Below are positions 12,165 through 22,224 of a stretch of 64,000 nt of DNA, piece after piece (positions within the stretch are counted from its first letter, which is position 1; every line of letters begins with the position of its first letter). The notes beneath the pieces were generated by a model. The model had not been told where the DNA came from. It worked only from the letters and a program-made list of their open reading frames with translations, and ran no database searches. Origin of the DNA: Anastrepha obliqua (lineage: Eukaryota; Arthropoda; Insecta; Diptera; Tephritidae); the NCBI RefSeq assembly GCF_027943255.1, contig NC_072897.1, forward strand, positions 36,988,044-37,052,043, given 5' to 3'. Made by a program: the position numbers and the translations under genes.

Positions 12165-12299
12165 GCTCAACCTCACTTATTGGCACTCAAGTATCCTTAG
12201 AAACTTCGAGTTCATCCCTCTGTTAACAGACCAGTGTATACCCTCGTTTAGTCCAACCGGAACATTCTCCATTCACATCCCGTCAAGGAAAGAGTGGAC

Positions 12300-13096
12300 G
12301 GAGGGCTACACTTGGAGGCAGGGCCTGGTGAACTTGTTCACGGATGGATCGAAGTTGGAAGGAAGGGTCGGCAGAGGAGCCTTTTGCGAGGGGCTCCCCA
12401 TCAGACTCAAATTCAGGTTACCGGACCACTGCAGTGTGTTCCAGGCAGAGGTAACCGCAATCAAGGAGGCAGCTGATTGGCTGCTCAAATGCGTACTAAG
12501 AGTCAAGAAAGTAAATATTTACTTCGACAGCCAAGCGGCAATAAGGGCCCTCGGGTATATGACGGTGCATTCGGAATTGGTCATTTGGGTTCCTGGTCAC
12601 AGCGACATTGCGGGAAACTGTGAAGCGGATGAGCTGGCCAGACAAGGGACATGTGAGGTGATTTCCCCGCGAAGGGAGAGAATTGGGATCCCCCTGACTA
12701 CCTGCGGTCTGCTCCTGGAAAGATGGGCATCGCGCCAACTCAGCGAGCGCTGGGCAAATACACAAACGTGTAAAGTCGCGAAATCCTTCTGGCCGGTTGT
12801 GGACTGAGGCTGACCAAATATCAGCTCTCCAATCTAGTAGGTTCTCTCACAGGACACAATGCGCGAGGAATGCGTGCTGTGAGACTTAGAATCACTTCGA
12901 GTCCCTTTTGCGTGCATTTATGGAGGATGAGGTGGAATCATCTCAGCACCTTCTCCTTAGCTGCCCTGCTCTGGTGGGGCTAAGATCCAGGCACCTTGGC
13001 TCTTACTTCTTTGCCACGCCTGCTGATATAGCTGGCGCTGACATTAAAAATCTGAAGAATTTCATCAGCAGCACAAAGCGGTTGACGCAAGCATAG
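12300..13096 (+). pseudogene. LINE RNase H and C-terminal zinc finger
   Basis: RNase H motifs are NLFTDGSKLEG (first Asp), VFQAEVTAIKEAADW (Glu), IYFDSQAAIRAL (Asp) and VIWVPGHSDIAGN (His), in one frame from 12,328. Between RALGYMTVHSEL and VIWVPG the protein is shorter than in relatives, suggesting a small deletion. After a frameshift near 12,805 the C-terminal part (12,908-13,096) has SSQHLLLSCPAL, the end of a CCHC-like finger. The stop is near 13,094, with a short 3' UTR before the ACCTAA tail. Confidence 0.82.
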
Positions 13097-13221
13097 TCAT
13101 CGTTCGTAATCCGCACGCTCCTAACCATCCCAGCACCACCTATCCCCGCCCTCTCCCTACATCCCATCGGTCTTTCCCTGTGCTCACTTCCTGGGCAACC
13201 ATACCAACCTAATCTAACCTA

Positions 13222-13232
13222 ACGTTGAGCGC
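13222..13232. repeat. Target-site duplication, right
   Basis: This is an exact copy of ACGTTGAGCGC at 10,327-10,337. Mariner coding sequence resumes directly after it. Confidence 0.88.
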
Positions 13233-13544
13233 GTGAGGCACCCAGGCTCCTAATTTTCGGTAAATCCCACTGAATGAAGGGGATTGAGAATCGTTTTATG
13301 ATCGTGATTTTTTCCACCAATTCACGACTGGTTTGGCGATCGTTCGAATTCAAAAGTAGTTTGAGACGTCAAAGCCACAAATTTTGAACTTTACAAACAA
13401 TTTCCGTGACGTATACTCGTCTATGGCACCTTCTTCCTCCACGTCGCATATGTCCCGTGCTGCTTCGGCAGCTTTTTGACCTCGATGAAAAGCAAAGAAC
13501 AGCAGGTGTCTGAAAATGTTGATTTTTGCTCCTGGGTATTCCAT
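13233..13544 (-). pseudogene. mariner transposase, N-terminal DNA-binding part
   Basis: Starting at the ATG at 13,544 the frame reads HRGQKAAEAARDICDV, then AIDEYTSRKLFVKFKICGFD. This is the first helix-turn-helix of mariner transposases, which binds the terminal repeats. The second half (NDRQTSRELVEKI) follows in another frame to 13,233, where the LINE target duplication begins. The downstream half is at 10,336. Confidence 0.8.
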
Positions 13545-13602
13545 TTCTAAGCCTCAAAACTAATAAAAAATTAAATAAATCAAAAATACAATTAACATAC
13601 AT

Positions 13603-14370
13603 ACATAGTTTTGTTGAGCAGAAAGAGTTCTATCGTATGAATATTTAACTTTTGCCAAACAGCAAACAAATCGTTGTTAAGTAGAAGAAAATATAAAAAC
13701 GCTATCAACTTATTCTCCGACCAATAAATATCTTTAAAGCGTTTAATTTCAATGGAAAATAAAGCGAAGTGAAAGATATAAAATTTAGTTATCTTGAATT
13801 TATTTTGGCGATATTTCGAAAGCTATAATATAGCATCGAACGCACGTATAGATTTTCAGACTCAGCAACCACTTTTACATAGATTTTGGACGGTCGGTTC
13901 TTGGGTGTTTTTCGTTGTAAACTAGAATTGTTGAGGGTATTACATATTATATATACATTTTGAGTTTTCTTTGTATCCCTTCAACAACAGCCTTTATGGG
14001 CTGAGTTATCAGGGGTGATCTCTTTTAATCGAATGGTTAAACAGTCAGTTTGACTTATACGAGTACCAACGTCTGAAAGCTATTTTAATAACTCTAAGTA
14101 TATACATATTTTGCATCGTTTGCTAAGATGATTTCATTATTTCACTAAGTTGCTACACACGCGTTAGTCATCAATCACTCATGGAGTGATCATAAGAGTG
14201 ATTTTTTTTTAATCAAAATATCAAATCTTACGTAAATTATAAAAAATGCAAAAATGCCTGAAAAACAGGCATCGTTTGTGGGGATTCAGTTGGTCTATTA
14301 TAATTAAAATAGGGCAAAGTGTGCAACAGATATCAGAAATGTTCTATTTAACCCAATTTTATTTGGCAGG
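13603..14370. other. AT-rich DNA without recognised genes
   Basis: No conserved frame is visible. It lies between the mariner and the first Tc1 remnant, and may include the lost mariner terminus and the 5' end of the CR1-like LINE that the mariner displaced. Confidence 0.45.
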
Positions 14371-14379
14371 AGCAAAAAT

Positions 14380-14935
14380 CTGCAAGTGGAGGACCATGAA
14401 GAATATCTGATCGCACCGAACATATTTTGTTGAGAAAAGTAATCGCAAACCCGTAGTCGCAGTCAAGAAATTCTTCAAGTGAGTTGAGAAATGAGTGTGA
14501 GTACGATGAAAGAGTCCGCCAAGTTTTGCAAAAGCACTATTATATTTCATGACTTTCTCGAAGGAAGCCTTTGCTCTCTGCACAGCATATTGAAGAGCAA
14601 TTATAATTCAACCAGATAGCTACTGCGATGATGTGTTATTCTTCAATGAGAATAAAATCATGCTGTATTAGAAGGATGGACCCAATAGAGTGCGAAAGCA
14701 GCCATTAAAAGCAATGAAAGGATATTTGGTAGTGACAGGAAAATTTGGAATACCTCCTGTCATGGTGTGGGGATGCATATTCAGCAAGGGAATGGGTGAT
14801 TTGGTGTTTATAGATAAGATAAGATGGATATACGACAATATATTAATAGTCTTCAATGCGATTTGACAAATAATGCCACAAAGTTTGGCTTCATTGTTGA
14901 CAACATTCACACTAGTTTTCTTCCTTCAATGCCAA
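14380..14935 (+). pseudogene. Tc1-like transposase remnant (forward)
   Basis: From about 14,620 the translation reads DDVLFFNENKIMLY, then KQPLKAMKGYLVV, IPPVMVWGCIFSKGMGDLVF, and after a short frameshift MDIRQYINSLQ and LTNNATKFGF. These correspond to the first Asp region (FSDESK-like, degenerate) and the VMVWGC block of Tc1 transposases. The weak N-terminal half precedes it with several stops. It runs into a second Tc1 piece of opposite strand near 14,900. Confidence 0.75.
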
Positions 14936-15310
14936 ATATGCAATATTTGTTTTCATACGAAAATATAGCAAAATTCTGGAGGCTTGTTTGCATTCCATGC
15001 GTTTTTTTTCTGTTGACTCCGGATATGTACGGTTTTCGACGTGGTACACGTCCGCGCTACCCATCTTTTTTAGGTATTTTACGTACAGTATGGTCGTGTA
15101 TATGCTTGCGAACGGAATTTGAAATGTTTTTTCATATTTTAGAAGCCGTATTTCGAGGATTAATTTTCACTGATTTCAATATGGTTCGTTTTTCACGTAA
15201 GGTCTGCTTGCTATATAGGTCGACCAGAACGTGGCTTTGACACAATTGAACCAGTTGTATTGTATGTTTGCACGGCATACTGCACAGAAGAGTGACTTCT
15301 TTCTATGCCC
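14895..15310 (-). pseudogene. Tc1-like transposase N-terminal half (reverse)
   Basis: On the minus strand from 15,300: SKPRSGRP (linker), SVKINPRNTAS, SVRKHIHDHTVRKI, GRVPRRKPYISGVNRKK and then FAIFSYENKYCIFGIEGRK. This is the paired DNA-binding region of Tc1 plus the first catalytic block, with stops. It is arranged convergently with the forward Tc1 piece and overlaps it by a few tens of bases. The plus-strand frame 14,824-15,240 is a mixture of the forward piece and antisense of this one. Confidence 0.72.
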
Positions 15311-15435
15311 AATTTCGCGGAAAGATTTGCCTTAATTTCTAAGTTTCAGGATAATTTTTCTCTCGCCGACACTAATTTCACATAGTCACATAGTCACAGC
15401 AAAATCAATTACAAACTAAAGAAAAAAAGTTATTG

Positions 15436-15737
15436 GGCGGCCGCCGTAGCCGAATGGGTCGGAATTCAGAGAGAACAAAGGTTCGAATCTCGGTGTAACA
15501 CCAAAATGAAGAAAATGTTTTTTCTATTAGCAGGCGCCCCTCAACAGACAATGGCAAACCTCCGCCATGAAAAGCACCTCATAAAAAATATCTGCCGTTC
15601 GTAATCGGCTTGAAGCTGTTGGTCCCTTCATTTGTGGAACAATATCACGACGCACACCACAAATAGGAGGCGGAGCTTGGCCAAACACCTAAAAATAGTG
15701 TACGCGCCAATTATATATATATATATATATATATATT
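15436..15737 (+). mobile_element. tRNA-derived SINE, copy 1
   Basis: The head GGCGGCCGCCGTAGCCGAAT contains an A-box-like TAGCCGAATGG, and GGTTCGAATCTC further on is a good pol III B box. The body holds conserved blocks GGCAAACCTCCG, CATGAAAAGCACCTCATAAA and CCACAAATAGGAGG. The 3' end is GTACGCGCCAATTA followed by (TA)n. About 17 bases between the A and B boxes are missing compared with other copies. Other copies: 15,738, 41,634 (-), 51,674 (-) and 55,075. Confidence 0.85.
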
Positions 15738-16056
15738 GGCGGCCGCCGTAGCCGAATGGGTTGGTGCGTGATTACCATTCGGAATTCACAAAAAGAATGT
15801 TGGTTCGAATCTCGGTGAAAGCAAAATTAATAAAAACATTTTACTAATAGCGGTCGCCCCTCGGCTGGCAATGGCAAACCTCCGAGTGTATTTCTGCCAT
15901 GAAAAAGCTCCTCATAAAAATATCTGCCGTTCGGAGTCGGTTTGAAACTGTAGGTCCCTCCATTTGTGGAACAACATCAAGACGCACACCACAAATAGGA
16001 GAAGGAGCTCGGACAAACACCCAAAAAGGGTTACGCGCAATTATATATATCTTATA
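15738..16056 (+). mobile_element. tRNA-derived SINE, copy 2
   Basis: This copy follows directly after the TA tail of copy 1, giving a head-to-tail pair. It has an intact A box (GTAGCCGAATGGGTTGGTGC) and B box (GGTTCGAATCTC), the GTCGCCCCTCGGCTGGCAAT core and a GGAGCTCGGACAAACACCC block. Its TA-rich tail is interrupted by the Helitron at 16,057, and TA repeats resume at 18,365. Confidence 0.85.
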
Positions 16057-16199
16057 TCTATATATATAAAAAAAAGTTACATTTTCTTGGTAATCTTATA
16101 ACTCAAGAACGGGCTCACCTATCCAAACCAAATTTTTAGGCTTTGTTTGGACTATTCAGTAGATGGTTTGTGTTTTGAAATTTTAAGAATCGGATACCA

Positions 16200-16795
16200 G
16201 GGTCTCGAGAAATAGGCCAAAACGTGAACCCGGGTAACCCTAGGATGTGTTTGTACAATATGGGTAACAAATGGAAGCTGTTGATGATTTCTATAGTATA
16301 GAGTATTTTTCATACCGTTCCGTGACTAGGGTCTCGAGATATAATCCAAAACGTGGACCCGGGTAACCCTAGGATGTGTTTGTACAATATGGGTAGCAAA
16401 TGGAAGCTGCTGATGATTCTATAGTATAGAGTATTTTTGATGCCGCTCCGTGACTAGGGTCTCAAGATATCGGCCAAAATGTGACCCCGGTAACTTAAGG
16501 ATGTGTTCGTACAATATGGGTAGCAAATGGGAGCTATTGATGATATCTATAGTATAGAGTATTTTTCATACCATTCCGTGACTAGGGTCTGGAGATATAA
16601 TCCAAAACGTGGACCCGGGTAACTCTACGATGTGTTTGTACAATATGGGTAGCAAATAGAAGCTGCTGATGATTCTATAGTATAAAGTATTTTTAATGCC
16701 CCTCCGTAACAAGGGTCTCGAGATATAGACCAAAACGTGGACCTGGATAACCCTAGGATGTGTTTGAACCATTTCGGCAAAAATGTAAAGCACTT
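16200..16795. repeat. 128-129-bp tandem repeats in the Helitron
   Basis: Units begin GGGTCTCGAGATAT at 16,200, 16,329, 16,457, 16,585 and 16,713, giving a period of 128-129 bp and about 4.7 copies. Each contains GGTAACCCTAGGATGTGTTT and TACAATATGGGTAGCAAATG. The array sits between the Helitron 5' end and the Rep frame. Minus-strand open frames across it are not genes. Confidence 0.9.
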
Positions 16796-16873
16796 ATGGA
16801 TTTAATTGTGAAATTATATGTATTTGGGGAGGTGCGTTGCCATATGTACTCCATCGAATGACAGAAAAGGGGA

Positions 16874-17655
16874 TTGCCGCACGCACACATACTAATTTGG
16901 CTGGTACATAAAATAACTCCGGATCAAATCGATAGCTTTATATCAGCTGAAATTCCTAACCACACTGCTGATCCTGAGTTATTTCAAGTTGTCGTTAAAA
17001 ACATGATACATGGACCGTGCGGGGAACTAAATGTGAATTCACCATGTATGATTGATGAGAAGTCTTCGAAACGATACCCAAGGCAATTTACTTCAGACAC
17101 AATAACGGGCAATGGCGGATATCCGTTGTATCGACGTAGATCACCTAATGATAATGGCAAAACGGCAATCATTAGAATGCATAACCAGGAAGTTGAAGGT
17201 GATAATCGTTGGGTGGTTCCGTATTGTCCATTATTATCGAAAATATTCAACGCTCATATAAATGTGGAATATTGTAATTCTGTCAACTCCATTAAATATA
17301 TTTGCAAGTATGGAAATAAAGGGAGCGATATGGCTATTTTCGGTGTTGCTGGTGATAATAGAAATGATGAAATTACTCAGTGTCAAATGGGTCGCTATAT
17401 TAGTAGCAATGAAGCTGTCTGGAGGATTATGTCGTTTCCAATGCACGAAAGACATCCTGCGGTTGTTCACTTGGCTGTGCATCTTGAGAATGGCCAACGT
17501 GTTTATTTTAATGTAGCAAATTTGTTGGAAAGAGCAGCGCAACCACCAGCAACTACGTTAACAGGTTTTTTCAAATTATGCGAAACTGATACATTTGCGA
17601 TAACTTTGTTATATTCTGAAGTGCCTCAGTATTACACATTGAATGTGCCCATGAG
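16874..17655 (+). pseudogene. Helitron Rep (HUH endonuclease) fragment
   Basis: The frame opens with LPHAHILIWL, whose HAH is the metal-binding HUH motif. About 130 residues later it has SIKYICKYGNKG, the tyrosine motif with two Tyr residues that attack DNA in rolling-circle transposition. The surroundings (NKDGYPxYRRR-like GGYPLYRRRSPNDNG, then YCPLLSKIFNAHINVEYCNS) are typical. The N-terminal zinc finger and Rep motif 1 are missing. The frame ends in VPQYYTLN near 17,640, where coding jumps to the helicase tail. Confidence 0.88.
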
Positions 17656-18290
17656 TTTTCAAAACAATTGTTACAAATTGGTGATGGCAAAATACAAATC
17701 GACAGAACCAACGGATTGATTACTGTACCGAACAATTTTTGTACAATTACGAAATCGATAGATGAATTGATTGAATGTATTTTTCCAAATATTCTTCAGA
17801 ATTACAGAAATCATGATTGGTTGAGAGAACGCGCCATTTTAGCACCGAAGAACATTCATATCAATGCCATTAATTTTCAAATTCAAGCAAAACTACTAGG
17901 GGTAGTCACGACATATAAATCAATTGACAGTGCTATGAATCAAGATGAGGCAATGAATTATCCAACTGAATTTTTAAATTCATTAGAACCGGCTGGTATG
18001 CCACCGCATTGCTTGAATCTGAAAGTGGGTTCTTTGATTATATTATTACGAAATGTTAATCCACCAAAACTGTGTAATGGCACCAGATTGGCAGTGAAAA
18101 ATTTATTGTCAAATTTGATTGAAGCTACGATCTTAACTGGTAAATCAAAAGGAGAAGTTTGTTTAATACCGCGTATCCCTATGATTCCAACTGATATGCC
18201 ATTGAATTCAAACGATTACAATATCCTGTGCGTTTATCATTTGCGATGTCCATCAACAAAGCTCAAGGGCAAACACTTATATATTAAATA
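17656..18290 (+). pseudogene. Helitron PIF1-type helicase C-terminus
   Basis: The frame has QLLQIGDGKI, LRERAILAPKN, EFLNSLEPAGMPPHCLNLKVG, IILLRNVNPPKLCNGTRLAV and ILTGKSKGEVCLIPRI. These are the late helicase blocks of Helitron Rep-Hel proteins. Walker A and the middle motifs are deleted at the junction near 17,656. A +1 frameshift near 18,215 separates motif VI, which reads VRLSFAMSINKAQGQTL in the neighbouring frame. Confidence 0.85.
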
Positions 18291-18334
18291 TATATTTTCT
18301 TTTATAAATGAGTTTGATTTAATATTTCACTTTA

Positions 18335-18364
18335 TACGTAGCGAAGCACGTACCGGGCCGCTAG
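18335..18364 (+). terminator. Helitron 3' terminal hairpin and CTAG end
   Basis: TACGT (18,335-18,339) pairs with ACGTA (18,348-18,352) around an 8-base loop. The element ends 12 bases later in CTAG before a T. This is the expected transposition terminator of Helitrons, not a transcription terminator. Confidence 0.75.
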
Positions 18365-18384
18365 TATATGTATATATATATATT

Positions 18385-18842
18385 GGGTATGAATATTGCA
18401 GTGCACACTGCGGGGAATCCCATTTTCCATGTGTACGGAAACTTGTTCTGCTTCGTTGAAGTGAAGTTTTTTGTTTTGTAAAATTTAATTTTTAAAGATG
18501 TACTGAAAAAAATGTATAGAAATTGTAAAAAAGTAACTGACTAAGCATTTCTCATAAAAGTTTAAAATGTTTTAGTTTTTTTACAATGAATTATATTAAG
18601 AAATTGCTTTAATTTCTTTGTGAACGGATACTTTTTCTGGCAAGTGTATGTATTTATTTCGAAATTAATGAATTAATTACTTATTTATGCAGGCATTTTT
18701 TAATTATTTTAATTTAAGTTTTATTTTTTATGAAGGATTTTATAATATTTTCTTTTACTCTGTTATATTTTATTTTTTATCTAAATATTTATATGTCACA
18801 TAAAATTAGATAATTAAATGTTAATGTTAAAATACATACTAT
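18385..18842. other. AT-rich DNA without recognised genes
   Basis: It follows the remaining TA tail of SINE copy 2 and precedes the BEL-type LTR. No conserved frame or RNA box is visible. Confidence 0.5.
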
Positions 18843-19126
18843 TGTGGAATCAAACTTTTGACTTTTAATCGAACTGTACTAAACAAAAGAAGAACACCAG
18901 TTGGAATTTCTGCGAGACGAGTTTATTGGCAAAGATAATATATGTTCTGTGCACTTATGCTGTTGAAATTTGAAAGAAAGTTATCACTAGCCTCAAAGCA
19001 TATGCAGCCTCATATTGCTGTAATAAGTGGCGTCATGTTTTTCTCTATGTACACTAAACCGGTTTTTGGGTATTTAATACATAGATGCACATAGAGACAA
19101 AGGGTGTGGCGCGTTGTTACTGTACA
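18843..19126 (-). repeat. Probable BEL 3' LTR with adjacent polypurine tract
   Basis: Read on the minus strand it begins TGTACAGTAACAACGCG, just after the purine run GGAGGGGAAGA, and ends TTCCACA, giving TG...CA ends over 284 bp. An AATAAA signal lies near 18,920. The matching 5' LTR is not in the window, so the boundary rests on these features alone. Confidence 0.6.
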
Positions 19127-19142
19127 TCTTCCCCTCCGCTGG

Positions 19143-19255
19143 AGGACTCCGGTCCAACTGAGATTGGAAACAGGACCAGTTTATGATTGGGCCGCATATA
19201 CTCTCCTTTTGATGATTTCATCGTGATTACTCTGATATTTTTATCTGCGTTCGGG
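19143..19255 (-). pseudogene. BEL-Pao integrase C-terminal end
   Basis: The minus strand reads HPNADKNIRVITMKSSKGEY, then RPNHKLVLFPI. This matches the end of BEL-Pao pol, where a small barrel domain follows the integrase core. It is separated from the rest of the integrase by the 1973-bp palindromic element. The reading register is restored if one copy of the 3-bp flank is counted. Confidence 0.75.
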
Positions 19256-19258
19256 TGT

Positions 19259-20161
19259 TAGTCCAGTCAAAAGAGACGAAAAAAATAGCCAACTTCATAA
19301 TTTTAGGAGGATGCGAGTTTATGGTTTTATTATGTAAAGCCCATCACTGTGAACTTAAATTTGAGTTTTCGGGGTCGGGGGTTGTGTCCCGCGGCCGCCA
19401 TCTTGGAAATAAGGGTGTAACTAGTTTTTGCGATTATCTCGTGAATTTCGAAAGTTACGAAAATTTTGTAAATACTTTTTTGTAGATAATAATATTATAT
19501 TATCTACAACTTTCATTCAAAACTTTTTTTTGTAAAATTAATAATAAAAAAGTTATAAACAAAATTACGCGAAAAATTAAGGGATCAATTGTTTTAAAGC
19601 ATAATAACTTCTTTTTTATAGATTTTATGGAAAATATACTTTGGAGCTTTTTTATAGAGCATTCTTTTGTGAACATTTTTGTCTATAAGTTTTTTCCGCT
19701 ATCTTTATTTAGTCGTATGATTTTGAGCTGCTAAGCGGAGCAACCAACACATTAGCGAAGCGCGTACATGATTACACAGGCCGACAAAATTTAACCAACA
19801 TTCAGGCCCAGAAACCAGACTATATATTTCCGAAGGTTTATGATGCGCTGAATCCAAATCTGGCCTCAGAATTGCTCTATCTGCTCTGGTTTTCGAGATA
19901 TCCTAACCTAAAAGTGCAAAAAACTCCATTTTTGCCCATATTTGAGGTTATGTACCCTTGCAGATGTTTTCTTTTACCAAAATTAAAGGATGGCATCTTT
20001 AAATACAAGCCTTCTGTTTTCAAATGGCGTTTTGTTTGCTCAAATATCATTTTTTTCGCAGAGATATCGCATTTTGAAATTTTCATGTTTCGAAATTTTC
20101 CTACACCTGAAAATCGATTAAGATAACATAGACATGATATAGTCGATTACTAATTTTCTTG
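19259..20161 (+). repeat. Palindrome left arm
   Basis: It pairs with 20,340-21,231. Apart from an 11-base difference near the outer end (AGACGAAAAAAATAGCCAAC against AGCATTTAAC) and scattered single changes, the arms match along their length. Inner ends read TTACTAATTTTCTTG. Confidence 0.88.
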
Positions 20162-20339
20162 AATTGAGTCTTATTTTTCTTAAAATTTTGTCTCACACCA
20201 TAAGTGTGTCACACACAGCCCTAACCCCTAGAAACCACCCCTATCATACCGCGAGCAGGCTAACCCACTTAACCGCAAGCAGGCTTACCCACAAACTCCA
20301 AATTTACATACTATTAATCCATATATATCAGGCCCTCAA

Positions 20340-21231
20340 GCCCAAGAAAATTAGTAATCGACTATATCATGTCTATGTTATCTCAATCGATTTTCAGGTG
20401 TAGGAAAGTTTCGAAACATGAAAATTTCAAAATGCGATATCTCTGCGAAAAAAAATGATATTTGAGCAAACAAAACGCCATTTGAAAACAGAAGGCTTGT
20501 ATTTAAAGATGCCATCCTTTAATTTTGGTAAAAGAAAACATCTGCAAGGGTACATAACCTCAAATATGGGCAAAAATGGAGTTTTTTGCACTTTTAGGTT
20601 AGGATATCTCGAAAACCAGAGCAGATAGAGCAATTCTGAGGCCAGATTTGGATTCAGCGCATCATAAACCTTCGGAAATATATAGTCTGGTTTCTGGGTC
20701 TGAATGTTGGTTAAATTTTGTCGGCCTGTGTAATCATGTACGCGCTTCGCTAATGTGTTGGTTGCTCCGCTTAGCAGCTCAAAATCATACGACTAAATAA
20801 AGATAGCGGAAAAAACTTATAGACAAAAATGTTCACAAAAGAATGCTCTATAAAAAAGCTCTAAAGTATATTTTCCATAAAATCTATAAAAAAGAAGTTA
20901 TTACGCTTTAAAACAATTGATCCCTTAATTTTTCGCGTAATTTTGTTTATAACTTTTTTATTATTAATTTTACAAAAAAAAGTTTTGAATGAAAGTTGTA
21001 TATAATATTATTATCTACAAAAAAGTATTTACAAAATTTTCGTAACTTTCGAAATTCACGAGATAATCGCAAAAACTAGTTACACCCTTATTTCCAAGAT
21101 GGCGGCCGCGGGACACAACCCCCGACCCCGAAAACTCAAATTTAAGTTCACAGTGATGGGCTTTACATAATAAAACCATAAACTCGCATCCTCCTAAAAT
21201 TATGAAGTTAAATGCTCTTTTGACTGGACTA
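20340..21231 (-). repeat. Palindrome right arm
   Basis: This is the reverse complement of 19,259-20,161. It contains the same GC-rich block (AAGATGGCGGCCGCGGGACA) near its outer third that stands out in otherwise AT-rich arms. Confidence 0.88.
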
Positions 21232-21823
21232 TGTACATACATATGTAGCTTAATGACTTTTGCGAGTACTCACTGTGACTACGGTACATTTGCTTCTTTA
21301 AAAATGATAGTGTCACCAATTTTAAAATTCGTTCATCTTTTCGCCATTTATGTCGTTGTTGTAAACTCGTGACGTACTCAGAGTGCCCTCTATTCCGAAA
21401 ACCCTGCGCTTTATGTTTCAAGTTGTCCCACTGCTTCAAGGGACTTGTGTTTATAGCAGGATTGACAATCGCCTCAGTTCTTTCTGTAAATGGATGGCCG
21501 ATCAAAAAATGAGCTGGAGTGAGGGCATCAATTTCTCCGTCGTTACTGGGACACAACGGCCTGGAATTAAGAACTGCCTCAATTCGAGTGAGTAACGTAT
21601 AAAATCGTTCATAAATTAACGCAGTCTGGCCAATTACGCGTTTTAGATGCTTCACTGAATATATTACAGGATGTTTAATGGTGAACGTCGTTGATGAGTT
21701 TCCTATGCGTCCTTCCCCCACCCTTAGTACTCCAGCCCTGTCTGAAAATGGTGCGAGGCTTGAAAGCTTACTCTTATTTGCGACTGCTCTTTTATCTTTT
21801 AGCTGCAAATAATTCCGCAGCAT
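21232..21823 (-). pseudogene. BEL-Pao integrase
   Basis: The frame carries LAPFSDRAGVLRVGEGRI and IKHPVIYS, then jumps to IYERFYTLLTRIEAVLNSRP and DALTPAHFLIGHP, followed by KQWDNLKHKAQGF. These blocks belong to the N-terminal and C-terminal parts of BEL-Pao integrase. The zinc-binding and catalytic core region between KHPVI and the VLNSRPL block is largely deleted, so it cannot be active. It reads out into the palindrome arm at 21,231. Confidence 0.85.
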
Positions 21824-22224
21824 AATTGCATAGCACGAATTATAAATTTTGTAGCATCTTACAAGACATTGGAAGATAAAAATGAGCTATATTTCCGCAC
21901 AGAACCTTTAAGATTTATAAATAATAAGTTGTGGCACGCACCACTCGAGAACAAATAGACATGTGTTGTAACAATGAGCCAAGGACGACATGGTGTAATG
22001 TTGATATAAGAAAAAGTTTAGTAATAGGTTGAATTAAACTCTTACGCTCTTCCATGTTGCATTGATATATGGACAATAGCGAATTTGCTTGTGGCCAAAA
22101 CTCCTTTCCCTTATCAAGTCAAATTGGACCATTCCACCAGATGGTTAAATACTTCAACTCTAAAGGCAAAACCCCTCGTGACCGAGGATTCGCTGGATTG
22201 TCTGCAGACCTAACTTGATTCCAC

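Larger units (their letters stand above)
10338..13221 (+). mobile_element. I/R1-group LINE inserted in mariner
   Basis: This 5'-truncated LINE starts in the linker before RT and ends with ACCAACCTAATCTAACCTA. It is flanked by an exact 11-bp direct repeat, ACGTTGAGCGC (10,327-10,337 and 13,222-13,232). RT, connector, RNase H and C-terminal zinc-finger regions follow in order. Motif A reads FLDIEGAFNNV, as in copy 1 at the window start. Frameshifts and stops are few compared with that copy, so this is a younger insertion. Confidence 0.88.
9605..13602 (-). mobile_element. mariner transposon split by a LINE
   Basis: A terminal sequence GGTTGGGGAATAAGTC begins near 9609. On the minus strand the transposase N-terminus lies at 13,544-13,233 and its C-terminus at 10,336-9,790. 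Between them is a 2.9 kb LINE flanked by the repeat ACGTTGAGCGC, so the mariner was whole before that insertion. I could not find the matching second terminal repeat near 13.6 kb, so that boundary is approximate. Confidence 0.75.
16057..18364 (+). mobile_element. Helitron, internally deleted
   Basis: The element starts with TCTATATATA and ends with CTAG preceded by a hairpin. It lies between A (16,056) and T (18,365), the classic Helitron target. It contains a 128-bp tandem array, a HUH-nuclease (Rep) part and the end of a PIF1-type helicase. A full Helitron is several kb and encodes one large Rep-Hel protein. Here the Rep N-terminus and most helicase motifs are missing. Confidence 0.87.
19259..21231. 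mobile_element. Long-inverted-repeat (foldback-type) element
   Basis: Two arms of about 0.9 kb are near-perfect reverse complements, starting TAGTCCAGTCAAAAGAG at 19,259 and ending with its complement at 21,231. The central loop is about 180 bp. TGT flanks both ends (19,256-19,258 and 21,232-21,234), a possible 3-bp target duplication. No transposase is encoded. Open frames in the arms occur twice, once per arm, and resemble no known protein. Confidence 0.88.

Noticed and set aside
14824..15240. A 138-codon plus-strand open frame
   Set aside because: It begins in the forward Tc1 remnant and continues as antisense of the reverse Tc1 half. No single protein fits.
15739..15830. Functional tRNA gene at the SINE heads
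   Set aside because: A and B boxes are present, but the flanking sequence does not form a clear cloverleaf and the units end in SINE bodies.
19255..21242. Identical small proteins encoded in both palindrome arms
   Set aside because: They are the same DNA in mirror image, with no domain or start context, and extend across AT-rich repeat ends.
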